DNA from: Acidobacteriota bacterium
Lineage (GTDB): Bacteria > Acidobacteriota > Polarisedimenticolia > J045
Assembly (NCBI GenBank): GCA_030949985.1
Contig: JAUZRX010000051.1
Location: 1-64,000 of the forward strand
Direction of reading: 5' to 3'
DNA length: 64,000 nucleotides
Made by a program: the position numbers and the translations under genes. Of the stretch, positions 28,964-38,650 are shown in pieces. Position 1 is the first letter of the stretch. Every line of letters starts with the position of its first letter. The notes beneath the pieces were generated by a model. That model ran no database searches. It worked only from the letters and a program-made list of their open reading frames with translations, and was not told the DNA's origin.

Positions 28964-29623
28964 ATGGAGAGGGTACTTGGAAGGGTCGTGCCGGTCTGCG
29001 TGATGCTGCTGTGGCTGACGATCCCGGCGACGCCGGCGGCCGCCCCCATCGGCCACTGGGCGGCTTCGGCGGGACTGGTCCAGACAGGCGACGGGGATGC
29101 GCCGATCACCGGCTCCCTCGGGTTCGAGGCGACAGGATGGTATGTGCTCTCACCAAAATGGGACCTGGGGTTCCGTCTCCAGTCCCTGGCTTTCAGTTCC
29201 GACGGCATGCAGGAGGGCCCGGCTCCCTGGCTGATGCCCGGTGACGGCACGGTGCTGTTGGGCTCGGCGGTGCTGCGCTGGTACCCCCTGGGTTCGGACC
29301 TGGCCTTTTTTCCCTTCGTGGGCCTGGGGGTCGGCACACCGCTGGCCGACAGTTTCGACGCCGAGCGGCGGGTCGTTCCCGACGTGGGCTTCGTTCTCGA
29401 TACCGACTGGTCGGTCGATTCGGTGGGGTTCAGCGCCGAACTGGGGCTGCGTTTCGACCTGGCCGACGGTCGCTGGTTCGTCGAGGCTCAGACGCGCTAC
29501 CAGGCTCTCGGAGCGACCAGCGAGGGGAGTCTCGAAGTCCCGCCGACGATCCGTCGCACCCGCGAGTGGACGACCAACCTCGACTCCCTCCATTTCGCAA
29601 TTCTCATCGGGTACTACTTCTAG
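28964..29623 (+). CDS. outer-membrane beta-barrel-like protein
   Basis: 219 residues. A signal peptide (about 1-25) is followed by alternating amphipathic strands such as GSLGFEATGWYVLSPKWDLGFRLQSLAF, LGSAVLRWYPL, FFPFVGLGVGTP and VGFSAELGLRFDL. The protein ends in AILIGYYF, where a terminal aromatic is typical of the beta-barrel insertion signal. About eight strands fit the length. ATG 28964 (GGAG seven bases upstream) is preferred over the GTG one codon earlier. Only ten bp separate its stop from the pseudo-subtilase start, so the two are probably co-transcribed. Confidence 0.72.
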   Translation: MERVLGRVVPVCVMLLWLTIPATPAAAPIGHWAASAGLVQTGDGDAPITGSLGFEATGWYVLSPKWDLGFRLQSLAFSSDGMQEGPAPWLMPGDGTVLLGSAVLRWYPLGSDLAFFPFVGLGVGTPLADSFDAERRVVPDVGFVLDTDWSVDSVGFSAELGLRFDLADGRWFVEAQTRYQALGATSEGSLEVPPTIRRTREWTTNLDSLHFAILIGYYF

Positions 29624-29633
29624 GGGATCGACC

Positions 29634-31754
29634 ATGAACACCCGTCTGCAGCCGTCGTTGAGGCTTCTCGTCGCGCTTCTCGCCTGGTTCCTGCTGCTGC
29701 CGCCGGTCTTCGCGGTGGAGCGGAGCGCTTCCCGGCGGGCGGCCGCCCAGGCTCGGCGCGAGGCTCTCGCGCACGTGTCGCCGCGCCGCCAGGTTTCCCC
29801 CCGAGGCCAGGTGCGCACGCGCGGGGTCTCGAACCGGACGCCGCTGGCGGCCAGCCGTCTCGCCCGTCTGGGGGGGCGGCTGGGTCGCGACCCGGGGCAG
29901 GGTTCCGGCGCGCTCCTTTCCGGCCTGCGGCGTCAACGGGTCGTGGCGGCCAAGAACCGCCCGCAGGGCCCGCGGCGGCTTTCCCCCCTGGTCCGGGAGC
30001 TGGTGCAGGCCAGTCGCCGGGGCGCAGCCCTGCCGGCGCACCTGCTGGGGGAGGACACCCTCGAAGTGCTCGACGGCGATCGCATCCGCCTGCAGCTTCT
30101 GCTTCGCCCGGGGGCGGTGGGGCTCGAGCGCGATCTCGAGAGGCTCTCGGCGGAGGTGATTCGCGCGACAGACGCGGTGGTCACCGCCTGGGTGCCCTAC
30201 GACAGCCTGTCCCGGCTCGAGGATGCGGGCACGGTGCAGGCGGCCCGCCTGGCGCGCCGACCCGGGCGTGACAGCGACCGGTCGCGGGTGCTGGCCGCGG
30301 GCGCGGGTAGCCTGGCGGCGGGCAGCGTGGTTTCCGAGGGCGTGCCCCTGAGCGGCGCCGATATCTGGCAGGCCTTCGACAGCTCGGAGTTCGGTGTGGA
30401 GCGGGAGACCCCGGTGACCGTCGCCATCGTCGACGCGGGCTTCTTCGGTTACGCGGACCTTCTCGGTACCGAGTTGCCGGCCGCGGTGACCACCGCCGAC
30501 TTCGCTCCGGCGTGGGACATCGAGGGGTGCCTGGCGGCCGATCCCCTGGCGCCTTGTTTCGCCGCGGGCACCGCGCTGGCGGAGATCGTCACCGACATGA
30601 ACCCGACCGTCGAGCTGATTCTCGTCGCGGTGGATCCGGACAGCTACTCCAGTTTCCAGCAGGCCATCGATTACCTGGCGGGTTCCGGAAGCGGTGGTCC
30701 CCTGGCGCCGATCGTCGTCGGAGGCGCGGTATGGGCCCCCGGCCTCAGTGGAGATGGCTTCGGCAGCGGTCCCTACAGCCGGCTGATCTCTCGACTCACC
30801 GCCCAGGGCGTGACCTGGATCAACGACCTGGGTGACCTCGACTATCTCAGCTTTCTGCTCTACGGCACCGATACCCCGGCCCCGGCCCGGGATCACTGGA
30901 CCGGGCCCTTCGCCGACCAGGTCGACCACCTCTTCCGGGGCCAGTTCGACGCGGACGGCTACATGGACCAGTGGTTGCCGGACCAGGACCCCCAGGCGGG
31001 GGAGACCTGGCTCAACGAGTTCTGCCTCGGTCCGGGAGACTACATCTTTTTCGACCTGGTCTGGGACGATTGGGTCGACGCCGACAATGACGGTATTCCG
31101 GAGACCACCGAGGACTACGCCCTCGATTTCTGGGAACGGGTCGACGGCAAGCTGGTGCTTTTCGACACCTCGTCCTCGCTGCCCGACAACTTCCAGGGAG
31201 GGGAGGAGGGGGACTATCCCTGGGACACCTTCGATCTGTTCAACCCGGGGACCGGGACCGTGTGCTACGAGCTGGCGATCTTCGCCGAGTTCGCCCTGGG
31301 GGACAACCGCTTCCACCTCTACTGGGCGGCGGACAACCTGTCCCTGCCGGGCCAGCTCTCCGCGGGCTTCCAGCCCCCGTTTTCGATCACGGCCGGCAAC
31401 AGGATGATCCCGGCGGACACTCCCGGAGTCGTGGGGGTGGGCACCTCTTCGCCGGCCGATCAGGTCGAACCCTTCTCGCCCTGGGGCCTGGAAGGCGAGG
31501 CCTCGCCGGCGCTCTGCGCTCCGGCCGACGTGAGCACGGCGACCTTCTCCGGCGGTGGTTTCGTCACCTCCTTCGCCGCGGCCCACGTGGCCGGGGCCAC
31601 CAGCCTGCTGATGCAGAAACTCGGCTTCGTCAGCACCACCGAAGCTCTCGAACTGCTCGAGGCCCGGGCGCGGGACATCACGGGGTCGGCGCCGGACGTG
31701 CAGTGCGGTGCGGGCCGGCTGTGCATGTTGACCGGGCGCTGCGCCGCGCCGTAG
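29634..31754 (+). CDS. subtilase (S8)-like secreted protein lacking the catalytic His
   Basis: 706 residues, signal peptide (PSLRLLVALLAWFLLLPPVFA), then an Arg-rich segment that may act as a propeptide. The S8 fold is recognisable from VTVAIVDAGFFGY (catalytic Asp267), AAGTALAEIVTDMNPTVEL (the block that normally begins His-Gly-Thr) and FVTSFAAAHVAGATSLL (Ser646, with Gly-Thr-Ser-x-Ala partly changed). At the His position residue 311 is Ala. Asp and Ser are retained, so this is probably a degenerate or inactive protease, or one with altered chemistry. An internal region from about residue 400 contains an acidic insert (WDDWVDADNDGIPETTED). Co-transcribed with the beta-barrel gene. Confidence 0.85.
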   Translation: MNTRLQPSLRLLVALLAWFLLLPPVFAVERSASRRAAAQARREALAHVSPRRQVSPRGQVRTRGVSNRTPLAASRLARLGGRLGRDPGQGSGALLSGLRRQRVVAAKNRPQGPRRLSPLVRELVQASRRGAALPAHLLGEDTLEVLDGDRIRLQLLLRPGAVGLERDLERLSAEVIRATDAVVTAWVPYDSLSRLEDAGTVQAARLARRPGRDSDRSRVLAAGAGSLAAGSVVSEGVPLSGADIWQAFDSSEFGVERETPVTVAIVDAGFFGYADLLGTELPAAVTTADFAPAWDIEGCLAADPLAPCFAAGTALAEIVTDMNPTVELILVAVDPDSYSSFQQAIDYLAGSGSGGPLAPIVVGGAVWAPGLSGDGFGSGPYSRLISRLTAQGVTWINDLGDLDYLSFLLYGTDTPAPARDHWTGPFADQVDHLFRGQFDADGYMDQWLPDQDPQAGETWLNEFCLGPGDYIFFDLVWDDWVDADNDGIPETTEDYALDFWERVDGKLVLFDTSSSLPDNFQGGEEGDYPWDTFDLFNPGTGTVCYELAIFAEFALGDNRFHLYWAADNLSLPGQLSAGFQPPFSITAGNRMIPADTPGVVGVGTSSPADQVEPFSPWGLEGEASPALCAPADVSTATFSGGGFVTSFAAAHVAGATSLLMQKLGFVSTTEALELLEARARDITGSAPDVQCGAGRLCMLTGRCAAP

Positions 31755-31859
31755 GCGTCACGGCGCCCGGCTCCCCGAGGGTCTTGCCATCGGGTGCCCG
31801 ATCGAAGAAGATGCACGACTTCGACCTGGACCCCGCTGCGCTTCCGGAAGGAGCGGCCG

Positions 31860-33791
31860 ATGGCATTCGGACACCCCAAGGGACTGTTCCCGCTGTTCTT
31901 CACCGAGATGTGGGAGCGGCTGGCCTTCTATACGATGGTCGGCATCCTGCTGCTCTATACGACCGACACGGAGCGGGGCGGCCTGGGCCTTCCGGCCCAG
32001 CAGGGCAACGAGATCTACGGCCTCTACCTGGCCTTCGTCTACTTCACACCGTTCATCGGCGGGATGATCGCGGACCGTTTCCTCGGCTATCGACGGGCGG
32101 TGGCCCTGGGTGGGCTGCTGATGGGCGGCGGCCTGCTGCTGATGGGCGTGCCGGGCTTCACCTACTTCGTGCTCGGCCTGATCGGGCTGATCGTGGGCAA
32201 CGGCTTCTTCAAGCCCAATATCTCGGTGATGGTCGGCAACCTCTACGAGCCGGGTGACCCTCGCCGGGACGCGGGCTTCAACATCTTCTACATGGGCATC
32301 AATATCGGGGCGTTGCTCGCCACGCTGCTGGTGGCGCCCCTGATGCGTAACGTCTTCGGCTGGTTGTGGACCTTTCGCGCGGCAGGCATCGGCGTGCTGT
32401 TGGCGGTGGTCATCCTGGCGACCCAGTGGCGCATCCTGGCCCACGCCGATCGCCAGCCGGAACACAGCGAAGAGGACATGGGTTTCGGCGCGGTGCTGGC
32501 CAAGATCATCCTTCCCGCCTTCGCGGTGGGCCTGGCGGGCTATTTCTTCGCCCGCCAGGTGGGGATGAGCGTCGTCAGCCCCTCCGACTTCGGTTTCCTC
32601 GTCGGTTCGATTCCCGTCTTGCTCTTCTTCGTGGTGCTGGCGCTCAAGGCCAGGGAAGAGGAACGCCCGGGTCTACTCGCGCTGCTGCCGATATTCGTGG
32701 CGGGTGGCGCGTTCTTCATGATCCTCCACCTCAACGGCAGTGCCATGACCCAGTGGGCGCGGGACGAGACCGATCGCCAGGTGGGGGGTGTGACCCGGGC
32801 GCTGACGTGGACCCACCAGGAAGCCCTGCCGCGCTACTACATCAATGCCGCCGAGGACGTGCCGCGGCCGGACCCGCGCACGCTGCTGGTGGTGGAAGAT
32901 GCGCGGGTGGCCGCCATGTACGGTCAGCAGCGCCTCGACGAGGAGGCGGTGCGGGCCATCGCCGCGACGGGGGAAGTGCGGGTCGAAGAGATCGGCGAGG
33001 GCGCTCAGGGCCCCCTGGCCCGTCGCGCCGCCGCGGTCTACGCCTCGGGGACGGTCACGGTGGAGGAAACCGCCGACGCTCACGGGGTCCGTTCGATCTC
33101 GGTGTCGGTGCCCGACGGGGCCGAGGCCCTCCGGCAGGTCGCCTTCGTGCGCGAGGTGGAGGGCCGTCCGATGGCGGTCTTCGTGGTGGATGCCCATACC
33201 TACGAGAGCATCTATGAGGGCTACCGGCGGCTCTACGGCAAGGAGCCGGCGCTCCTGCCTCCCGGCGAGTTTCTGACCGTGGTTTCGCCCGAGGTCTACC
33301 AGTCCTGGAATCCGTTCTTCGTCATCCTGCTCACGCCGGTGGTGGTGGCCTTCTTCGCGTGGCGGGTCAAGCGGGGCAAGCCGGTACCCACGGCCCACAA
33401 GTTGCTCTACGGCATTCTGCTCACGGCGGCGGCGCTGGCTTTCATGGCCCTGGCGGGGTTGATGACCCGGTCGGGAACCGTCAAGGTCTCGGGCTTCTAC
33501 CTGGCGACGTTCTACATGATCGTCACCCTCGGCGAACTCTGCCTGTCTCCCATGGGCCTGTCACTGGTGACCAAGCTGACACCCAGGAGACTGGTCGGCC
33601 TGGCCATGGGGGGCTGGTTCCTGGCCACGGCGATCGGGAACAAGTTTTCCGGCTTCTTCGGTACGATCCAGGGGCTGATGGACCCCCTCTACTTCTTCCT
33701 GCTGTTGTCAGGGGTCTCGGCGCTGGTGGCGCTGTTCCTGTTCTTGGTGCTCTCGCGCCTGGATCGGGCGATTCGCCGCTACGGTGCCTGA
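31860..33791 (+). CDS. POT/PTR-family proton-dependent oligopeptide transporter
   Basis: 643 residues. Characteristic motifs are the ExxER helix (FFTEMWERLAFYTMVGILLLY), GGMIADRFLGYRRAV and the family signature FNIFYMGINIGALLA. About twelve membrane helices can be counted, but between the seventh and eighth lies an unusually long hydrophilic insert of roughly 190 residues (around 315-500). It contains VVEDARVAAMYGQQRLDEEAVRAIAATGEV and is predicted outside the bilayer. Similar inserts occur in some Bacteroidetes and Acidobacteria members of the family. Start at ATG 31860 with GGAAGGAG. Stops nine bp from the converging bipA gene. Confidence 0.85.
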   Translation: MAFGHPKGLFPLFFTEMWERLAFYTMVGILLLYTTDTERGGLGLPAQQGNEIYGLYLAFVYFTPFIGGMIADRFLGYRRAVALGGLLMGGGLLLMGVPGFTYFVLGLIGLIVGNGFFKPNISVMVGNLYEPGDPRRDAGFNIFYMGINIGALLATLLVAPLMRNVFGWLWTFRAAGIGVLLAVVILATQWRILAHADRQPEHSEEDMGFGAVLAKIILPAFAVGLAGYFFARQVGMSVVSPSDFGFLVGSIPVLLFFVVLALKAREEERPGLLALLPIFVAGGAFFMILHLNGSAMTQWARDETDRQVGGVTRALTWTHQEALPRYYINAAEDVPRPDPRTLLVVEDARVAAMYGQQRLDEEAVRAIAATGEVRVEEIGEGAQGPLARRAAAVYASGTVTVEETADAHGVRSISVSVPDGAEALRQVAFVREVEGRPMAVFVVDAHTYESIYEGYRRLYGKEPALLPPGEFLTVVSPEVYQSWNPFFVILLTPVVVAFFAWRVKRGKPVPTAHKLLYGILLTAAALAFMALAGLMTRSGTVKVSGFYLATFYMIVTLGELCLSPMGLSLVTKLTPRRLVGLAMGGWFLATAIGNKFSGFFGTIQGLMDPLYFFLLLSGVSALVALFLFLVLSRLDRAIRRYGA

Positions 33792-33800
33792 AGCCCGCGG

Positions 33801-35639
33801 CTAGCCGGCTTCCGAGCGCGCGCGCTTGCGCTCGACCTCGCGACGGGACGGGTCGAGCGTGCGCTTGCGCAGGCGTACGGCCTGGGGCGTGATCTCCACC
33901 AGCTCATCGTCGGCGATGAACTCGATCGCCGCCTCCAGGCCCATGCGCCGCGGGGGGCGCAGGGTGACGAAGGTGTCGGCGGTGGCCGAGCGCATGTTGG
34001 TGAGCTTCTTTTCCCGCACGATGTTGACATCCAGGTCGCCGGCCCGGTTGCGCTCGCCGACGATCATCCCCTGGTAGACCTCGTCACCGGGGGAGACGAA
34101 GATCTCGCCCCGCTCCTCGAGGCTGTAGCTGGCGTAGGCCGTGACGCGGCCCGGTCGATCGGCCACCATGGCGCCGCTCTTGCGCCGGGGAATCTCGCCG
34201 GCCCAGGGTCCGTAGCCTTCGAGCTGGCTGTTGATCACGCCGGTGCCGCGGGTATCGGTGAGGAACTCTCCGCGAAAGCCGATCAGCGCCCTCGAAGGAC
34301 AGATGAACTCGAGCCGGGCGCGCCCCGAACCGGTATTGACCAGATTGACCATCCGACTGCGGCGCAGGGAGAGTTTCTCCGTGACCACGCCGACGTAATC
34401 TTCCTGCAGGTCCAGGTGAATCCGCTCGAAGGGTTCGAGTCGCTGGCCGTTCTCTTCGCGCTCGATCACCCGGGGGCGGGAGACCAGCAGTTCGAAGCCT
34501 TCCCGGCGCATGGTTTCGAGCAGCACGGCCAGTTGCAGTTCGCCCCTGCCACAGACCTCGATCGCGTCGGCCCGGTCGGTGGGTCGGAGTTCCAGGGCCA
34601 CGTTGCGGCGTACCTCGTTCTCCAGCCGGTCCTTGATCTGGCGCGAGGTGACGCGGCTGCCTTCGCGGCCGGCGAACGGGCCGTCGTTGACCATGAAGAC
34701 CATCGATACCGTCGGTTCGTCGACGTAGATCCGCGGCTCGATCACCGGGTTGTCGGGGTCTGTGATCGTGTCGCCGATGCGCACTTCGTCCATACCGGCC
34801 AGCATCACGATTTCACCGGCTTCGGCGCGCGGGACCTTGACCCGCGTCAGGCCCTGGAAGCCGAGCAGGGCCGACAGGCGGAAACGACACAGGGAACCGT
34901 CTTCCCTTGCCTGGGCGTAGGTCCGTCCCGTCTCCAGCACACCGTCGAGCAGCCGGCCCAGTGCGAGCTGACCGAGGTAGGGGTCGTAGTCCAGGTTGGT
35001 GACCAGGAAGCGCGGCGGGGCTTCGAGATCGCCCCGGGGAGCGGGTATCGCCTCGAGGATCGTTTCGAACAGGGGCAGCAGGCTTTCCGAGCCGTCGTCC
35101 AGGCGGCGGTGGGCCACGCCCCGGCGCGCATCGGTGAGCAGCACCGGCAGCTCGATCTGCTCGTCGGTGGCTCCCAGGTCGATCAGCAGGTCGTAGACCT
35201 CGGAGATCACCTCTTCGACCCGGGCGTCGGCACGGTCGATCTTGTTCACCACCAGCACCAGGGGAAGCCGCGCGGCCAGGGCCTTGAGCAGCACGAAGCG
35301 GGTTTGGGGCAGGGGGCCCTCGCTGGAGTCGACCAGGAGCAGGGCGCCGTCGACCATGTGCAGCGCGCGCTCCACCTCGCCGCCGAAGTCGGAGTGTCCA
35401 GGGGTGTCGACGATGTTCAGTCTCGTTCCCCGGAAGTCGATGGCGGTGTTCTTCGCCAGGATGGTGATCCCCCGCTCGCGCTCGAGGTCCATCGAGTCCA
35501 TCACCCGATCCTGAACCTCCTGATGGTCCCTGAAGACGCCCCCCTGGCGCAGCATGGCGTCGAGCAGGGTCGTTTTGCCGTGGTCCACGTGGGCGATGAC
35601 GGCGAGGTTGCGGATATGATCTCGGGAAGTGGTAGGCAT
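33801..35639 (-). CDS. typA: ribosome-associated GTPase BipA/TypA
   Basis: 612 residues, standard length. The GTPase domain shows [15 protein letters not shown] (G1), [13 protein letters not shown] (G2), [16 protein letters not shown] (G3) and [10 protein letters not shown] (G4). Domains II, III and V resemble EF-G, and the C-terminal unique domain ([47 protein letters not shown]) is diagnostic of BipA. It helps 50S subunit assembly and stress adaptation. The start is MPTTSRDH at 35639. It shares a 36-bp divergent gap with the cupin gene. Confidence 0.95.
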   Translation of the reverse strand: MPTTSRDHIRNLAVIAHVDHGKTTLLDAMLRQGGVFRDHQEVQDRVMDSMDLERERGITILAKNTAIDFRGTRLNIVDTPGHSDFGGEVERALHMVDGALLLVDSSEGPLPQTRFVLLKALAARLPLVLVVNKIDRADARVEEVISEVYDLLIDLGATDEQIELPVLLTDARRGVAHRRLDDGSESLLPLFETILEAIPAPRGDLEAPPRFLVTNLDYDPYLGQLALGRLLDGVLETGRTYAQAREDGSLCRFRLSALLGFQGLTRVKVPRAEAGEIVMLAGMDEVRIGDTITDPDNPVIEPRIYVDEPTVSMVFMVNDGPFAGREGSRVTSRQIKDRLENEVRRNVALELRPTDRADAIEVCGRGELQLAVLLETMRREGFELLVSRPRVIEREENGQRLEPFERIHLDLQEDYVGVVTEKLSLRRSRMVNLVNTGSGRARLEFICPSRALIGFRGEFLTDTRGTGVINSQLEGYGPWAGEIPRRKSGAMVADRPGRVTAYASYSLEERGEIFVSPGDEVYQGMIVGERNRAGDLDVNIVREKKLTNMRSATADTFVTLRPPRRMGLEAAIEFIADDELVEITPQAVRLRKRTLDPSRREVERKRARSEAG

Positions 35640-35675
35640 CCGGCGAGCATACCCCCAAAAACGAGGAGAAGCCCC

Positions 35676-36056
35676 ATGCTGGTACGTAATGTCGATCGGA
35701 CCCCCGCAGAGCCGATGGAACTGGAAGGAGCCCGCGAGGTCACCCTGCGGATGATGATCTCGCGCCGCGACGGCGCGCCCAACTTCGCGCTGCGTCATTT
35801 CACCGTCGGCGTGGGCGGTCACACGCCACGGCACCGGCACGACTACGAGCACGAGAACTACATCATCTCCGGTCGCGGAACCGTGGAGGCCGATGGCGAG
35901 GTGCGGGAGATCGGCGCCGGCGACGTGGTCCTGGTGCCCCCGGGGGCGTTGCACCAGTACGTCAACACCCACCCCCGGGAGCCGCTGGTCATGCTTTGCC
36001 TGGTGCCGACCACTTTCGATTCGGGCGAGGGGCCGTGCCCGGTGCCGGGCTCCTGA
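35676..36056 (+). CDS. cupin-domain protein
   Basis: 126 residues, single-domain cupin. Two metal-ligand motifs are visible: GGHTPRHRHDYEHENYIISGRG (two or three His plus Glu) and PPGALHQYVNT (third His). A bound metal and small-molecule binding are expected; the substrate is unknown. ATG 35676 follows GAGGAGAAG. The gene lies head-to-head with bipA and is followed 75 bp later by the carboxypeptidase gene on the same strand. Confidence 0.8.
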   Translation: MLVRNVDRTPAEPMELEGAREVTLRMMISRRDGAPNFALRHFTVGVGGHTPRHRHDYEHENYIISGRGTVEADGEVREIGAGDVVLVPPGALHQYVNTHPREPLVMLCLVPTTFDSGEGPCPVPGS

Positions 36057-36131
36057 CCGGGGATCGGCCGGACGGCCGCGGGCGTGCCCTTGAACGTATA
36101 CTCGCGGCTGGCTTTGACAGAGGAGATCCCC

Positions 36132-38585
36132 ATGGTCCGGAGTCTGGGCGGTCGCTGCTGGTGGTGGGTGTGGGGGGTGTTGGTGCTGTTCGGCGGAAGC
36201 GCCGCCGCCGAGGGGCCGGTCTGGCGGCTGCTGGTGGAGGCGGATGCGGCCGGCCGGGATCGGCTCTCGGCCATGGGGTACGACATCGCGGGCCACGATC
36301 TGGAGCGCGACCGCGTCGAGGTGATCACCGATGAACGGGGGCTTCGACGGTTGGTGGAGCGGGGCTTTCACCTGGTGCTGATCGAGCATCGTCCGGCTCC
36401 CCGGCCCCTCGAGCAGGGCAGTGGCGGCCGGGCGGATCTCGACGGTCCCCTGCCCGATGACCGCTACCACGACCCCGCCGAGGTGCAGGCCTTTCTCGAA
36501 ACCGTCGCCGCCGACCACCCGGCGATCACGCGCCTGGTCTCGCTGGGCCAGAGCGTGGAGGGGCGGACCCTTTGGGGGCTGATGATTTCGGACAACGCGG
36601 ACCGGGACGAGGACGAGCTGGCGATTCTTTTCAACGCCGCTCATCACGCCCGCGAGGTGATGACCCCCGAAGTGGTCATGGACACCATCGATCAACTCAC
36701 CGACAACTACGGTACGGATCCCCGGATCACGTCGATGGTCGATACCTACCAGATCTGGTGCGTTCCGATGGTCAATCCCGATGGTGTGGCCCGGGTCCAC
36801 GAGGTGGACGACAACTGGCGCAAGAATCTGCGGGACAACGATGGCAACGGCGCGATCGACAGCCAGGACGGCGTGGATCTCAACCGCAACTACCAGTGGG
36901 GCTGGGGCGGTCAATGCCGGGGGTCGTCGAGTCTCTTCGCTTCGGCCACCTATCGTGGCCCCCGGGAGCTTTCCGAGCCCGAAAGCCAGGCCCTGATCGA
37001 GTGGGGCCGCACCTGGCGGCCGGTTTTCGACGTGGAGTACCACGCCTACGGGGAAGACGTCTTTTACGCCCTGTCCTGCGATCCCTCGCTCTCGCCGACG
37101 CTGAGCACGATCCCGGGCGGCGATCCCTCCATCAGCCGGGTCATCGCCGAGGACTACGCGGCGCGCCTGGTGCAGGCGGACGGCGGGCAGGGTTTCAGCG
37201 CCGCTCCCTACGGCTCGCGGGTCGACGGCACCGGGCGGGACAACCAGTACCGGGAAAACGGTTCGATCGCCTTCGTCACCGAGGTCAACAACGCGGCGGA
37301 AGGAGGTTTCCGGCCCGACTACGGCACCTATCGCGACGCCACGGTGCAGGGGCAGCGCCCCGGATGGAAGTGGTTGATCGAGCGCATGGGAGGGCCCGCC
37401 GTCGGCGGCCATGTCACCGACGCACTGACCGGCCGGCCGCTCGAGGCGGAGATCAGCCTCGACGAGATGAATCTTCCCGACGGGCGCCAGCCCACCAGCC
37501 GGGCGGATACCGGTCGCTTTCACCTGATCGTCGTGCCGGGCGACTACACCCTCCGGGTGCGGGCGCCGGGATACGCCGAGGCGGTGATTCCCGTGACCGT
37601 CGCCGATGCTCCCTACGTGCCCCTGGGCGTCGCTCTCGAGCCGGCCGGAGCGAACGTGCTGGCGCGCGAAGACTTCGAGGATCCGGCCACGGCTCTCGCC
37701 TGGACCTCCGGTTTCCCCGGTGATACCGCCACCGACGGCCGGTGGCAGTGGGGCGAGCCCCAGGGCACCCACGACGGGGACGCCGTCTTCGGCGACCTGG
37801 AATTCGGCGCGCCCCGATTCGACGGCACACCGGGGCGGGGCGTCAACGCGTGGGTCACGGGCAACCAGGCGGCGGCCGGCTTCACGTCCGACGACGTGGA
37901 CGGAGGCGTGACGAGCCTGGTCTCGCCCTCCTACGACCTCTCCGGCTGGTACGGGGTGCGGGTGGGCTGGCGCCGGTGGTTCCGCAAGGATGCGGCGGAT
38001 CCCGTCGATCGCTTCGACCTGGAGGTCTCCACCGACGGCGGGGCGAGTTGGCTCCTGCTCGACTCGCTGCGGACGACCAGCGCCACGGCCGACGCGGCGC
38101 CCGCCTGGACGCGAACGGAAGTCTTGCTCGACGCGGTGGCGCAACCCGGGGCCGATACGCGCTTCCGCTTCCGGGTCGCCGACGACGGCGCGGAAAACGT
38201 GGTGGAGGGCGCGATCGACGATTTCCTGCTGCTGGGCTTCGACCTGCAAGGCCAGGGGGAGGTGAGCGGAGTCCGGCTGGTGGACACGGTCGAAACCGTG
38301 GTCGAATGGGATGCCGTGCCCGGAGGCGAAGGGGCTGTCTACGACGTGGTGCGGGGGGATGTCGCGTCCCTGGGGGCGGACGCGTCGGGGGTCGACCTGG
38401 GCCCGCTCCTGTGTATCGAGGACGACTCCGTCGATACGAGCACCGCCGATCACCCGGACGGCGACTCGCCTTCGGCGGGGGCGGGTTTCTTCTACCTGGT
38501 GCGCTTCGAACTGGGTCTCAGCCGCGGGGGTTGGGGATCGGGAAGCGGGGGCGGGACCCGCAGCGGCAGCGGAGGCTGTCCGTAG
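36132..38585 (+). CDS. secreted M14 zinc carboxypeptidase (carboxypeptidase T-like) with accessory domains
   Basis: 817 residues. Signal peptide (about 1-27), propeptide (to about 110) and an M14 domain follow. Zn ligands are His172 and Glu175 (in HHAREVM) and His304 (EYHAYGE), with catalytic Glu384 (FVTEVNN) and NPDG and VDLNRNYQWGWGG substrate loops, so it is complete and probably active. After that comes a carboxypeptidase-regulatory-like beta domain (VGGHVTDALTGRPLEAEISL), then a jelly-roll-like domain (EDFEDPATALAWTSG...). The final domain of about 90 residues ends in Cys-Pro and is homologous to that on the metallopeptidase at 6193-8028. Likely cell-surface or secreted. GGAGATCCCC precedes ATG 36132. 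Confidence 0.9.
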   Translation: MVRSLGGRCWWWVWGVLVLFGGSAAAEGPVWRLLVEADAAGRDRLSAMGYDIAGHDLERDRVEVITDERGLRRLVERGFHLVLIEHRPAPRPLEQGSGGRADLDGPLPDDRYHDPAEVQAFLETVAADHPAITRLVSLGQSVEGRTLWGLMISDNADRDEDELAILFNAAHHAREVMTPEVVMDTIDQLTDNYGTDPRITSMVDTYQIWCVPMVNPDGVARVHEVDDNWRKNLRDNDGNGAIDSQDGVDLNRNYQWGWGGQCRGSSSLFASATYRGPRELSEPESQALIEWGRTWRPVFDVEYHAYGEDVFYALSCDPSLSPTLSTIPGGDPSISRVIAEDYAARLVQADGGQGFSAAPYGSRVDGTGRDNQYRENGSIAFVTEVNNAAEGGFRPDYGTYRDATVQGQRPGWKWLIERMGGPAVGGHVTDALTGRPLEAEISLDEMNLPDGRQPTSRADTGRFHLIVVPGDYTLRVRAPGYAEAVIPVTVADAPYVPLGVALEPAGANVLAREDFEDPATALAWTSGFPGDTATDGRWQWGEPQGTHDGDAVFGDLEFGAPRFDGTPGRGVNAWVTGNQAAAGFTSDDVDGGVTSLVSPSYDLSGWYGVRVGWRRWFRKDAADPVDRFDLEVSTDGGASWLLLDSLRTTSATADAAPAWTRTEVLLDAVAQPGADTRFRFRVADDGAENVVEGAIDDFLLLGFDLQGQGEVSGVRLVDTVETVVEWDAVPGGEGAVYDVVRGDVASLGADASGVDLGPLLCIEDDSVDTSTADHPDGDSPSAGAGFFYLVRFELGLSRGGWGSGSGGGTRSGSGGCP

Positions 38586-38650
38586 CCGCAGCGTCCGTGC
38601 CGTGACATTCTCCCCCACACGGGGCGCCCGGTCCGCCCCCGGAGGACACC

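Noticed and set aside
33801-38618. A 1,605-codon minus-strand open frame covering bipA and the region opposite the cupin and carboxypeptidase genes.
   Set aside because: Only the part from 35639 downwards is BipA. The upstream extension is low-complexity and antisense to the well-supported M14 and cupin genes.
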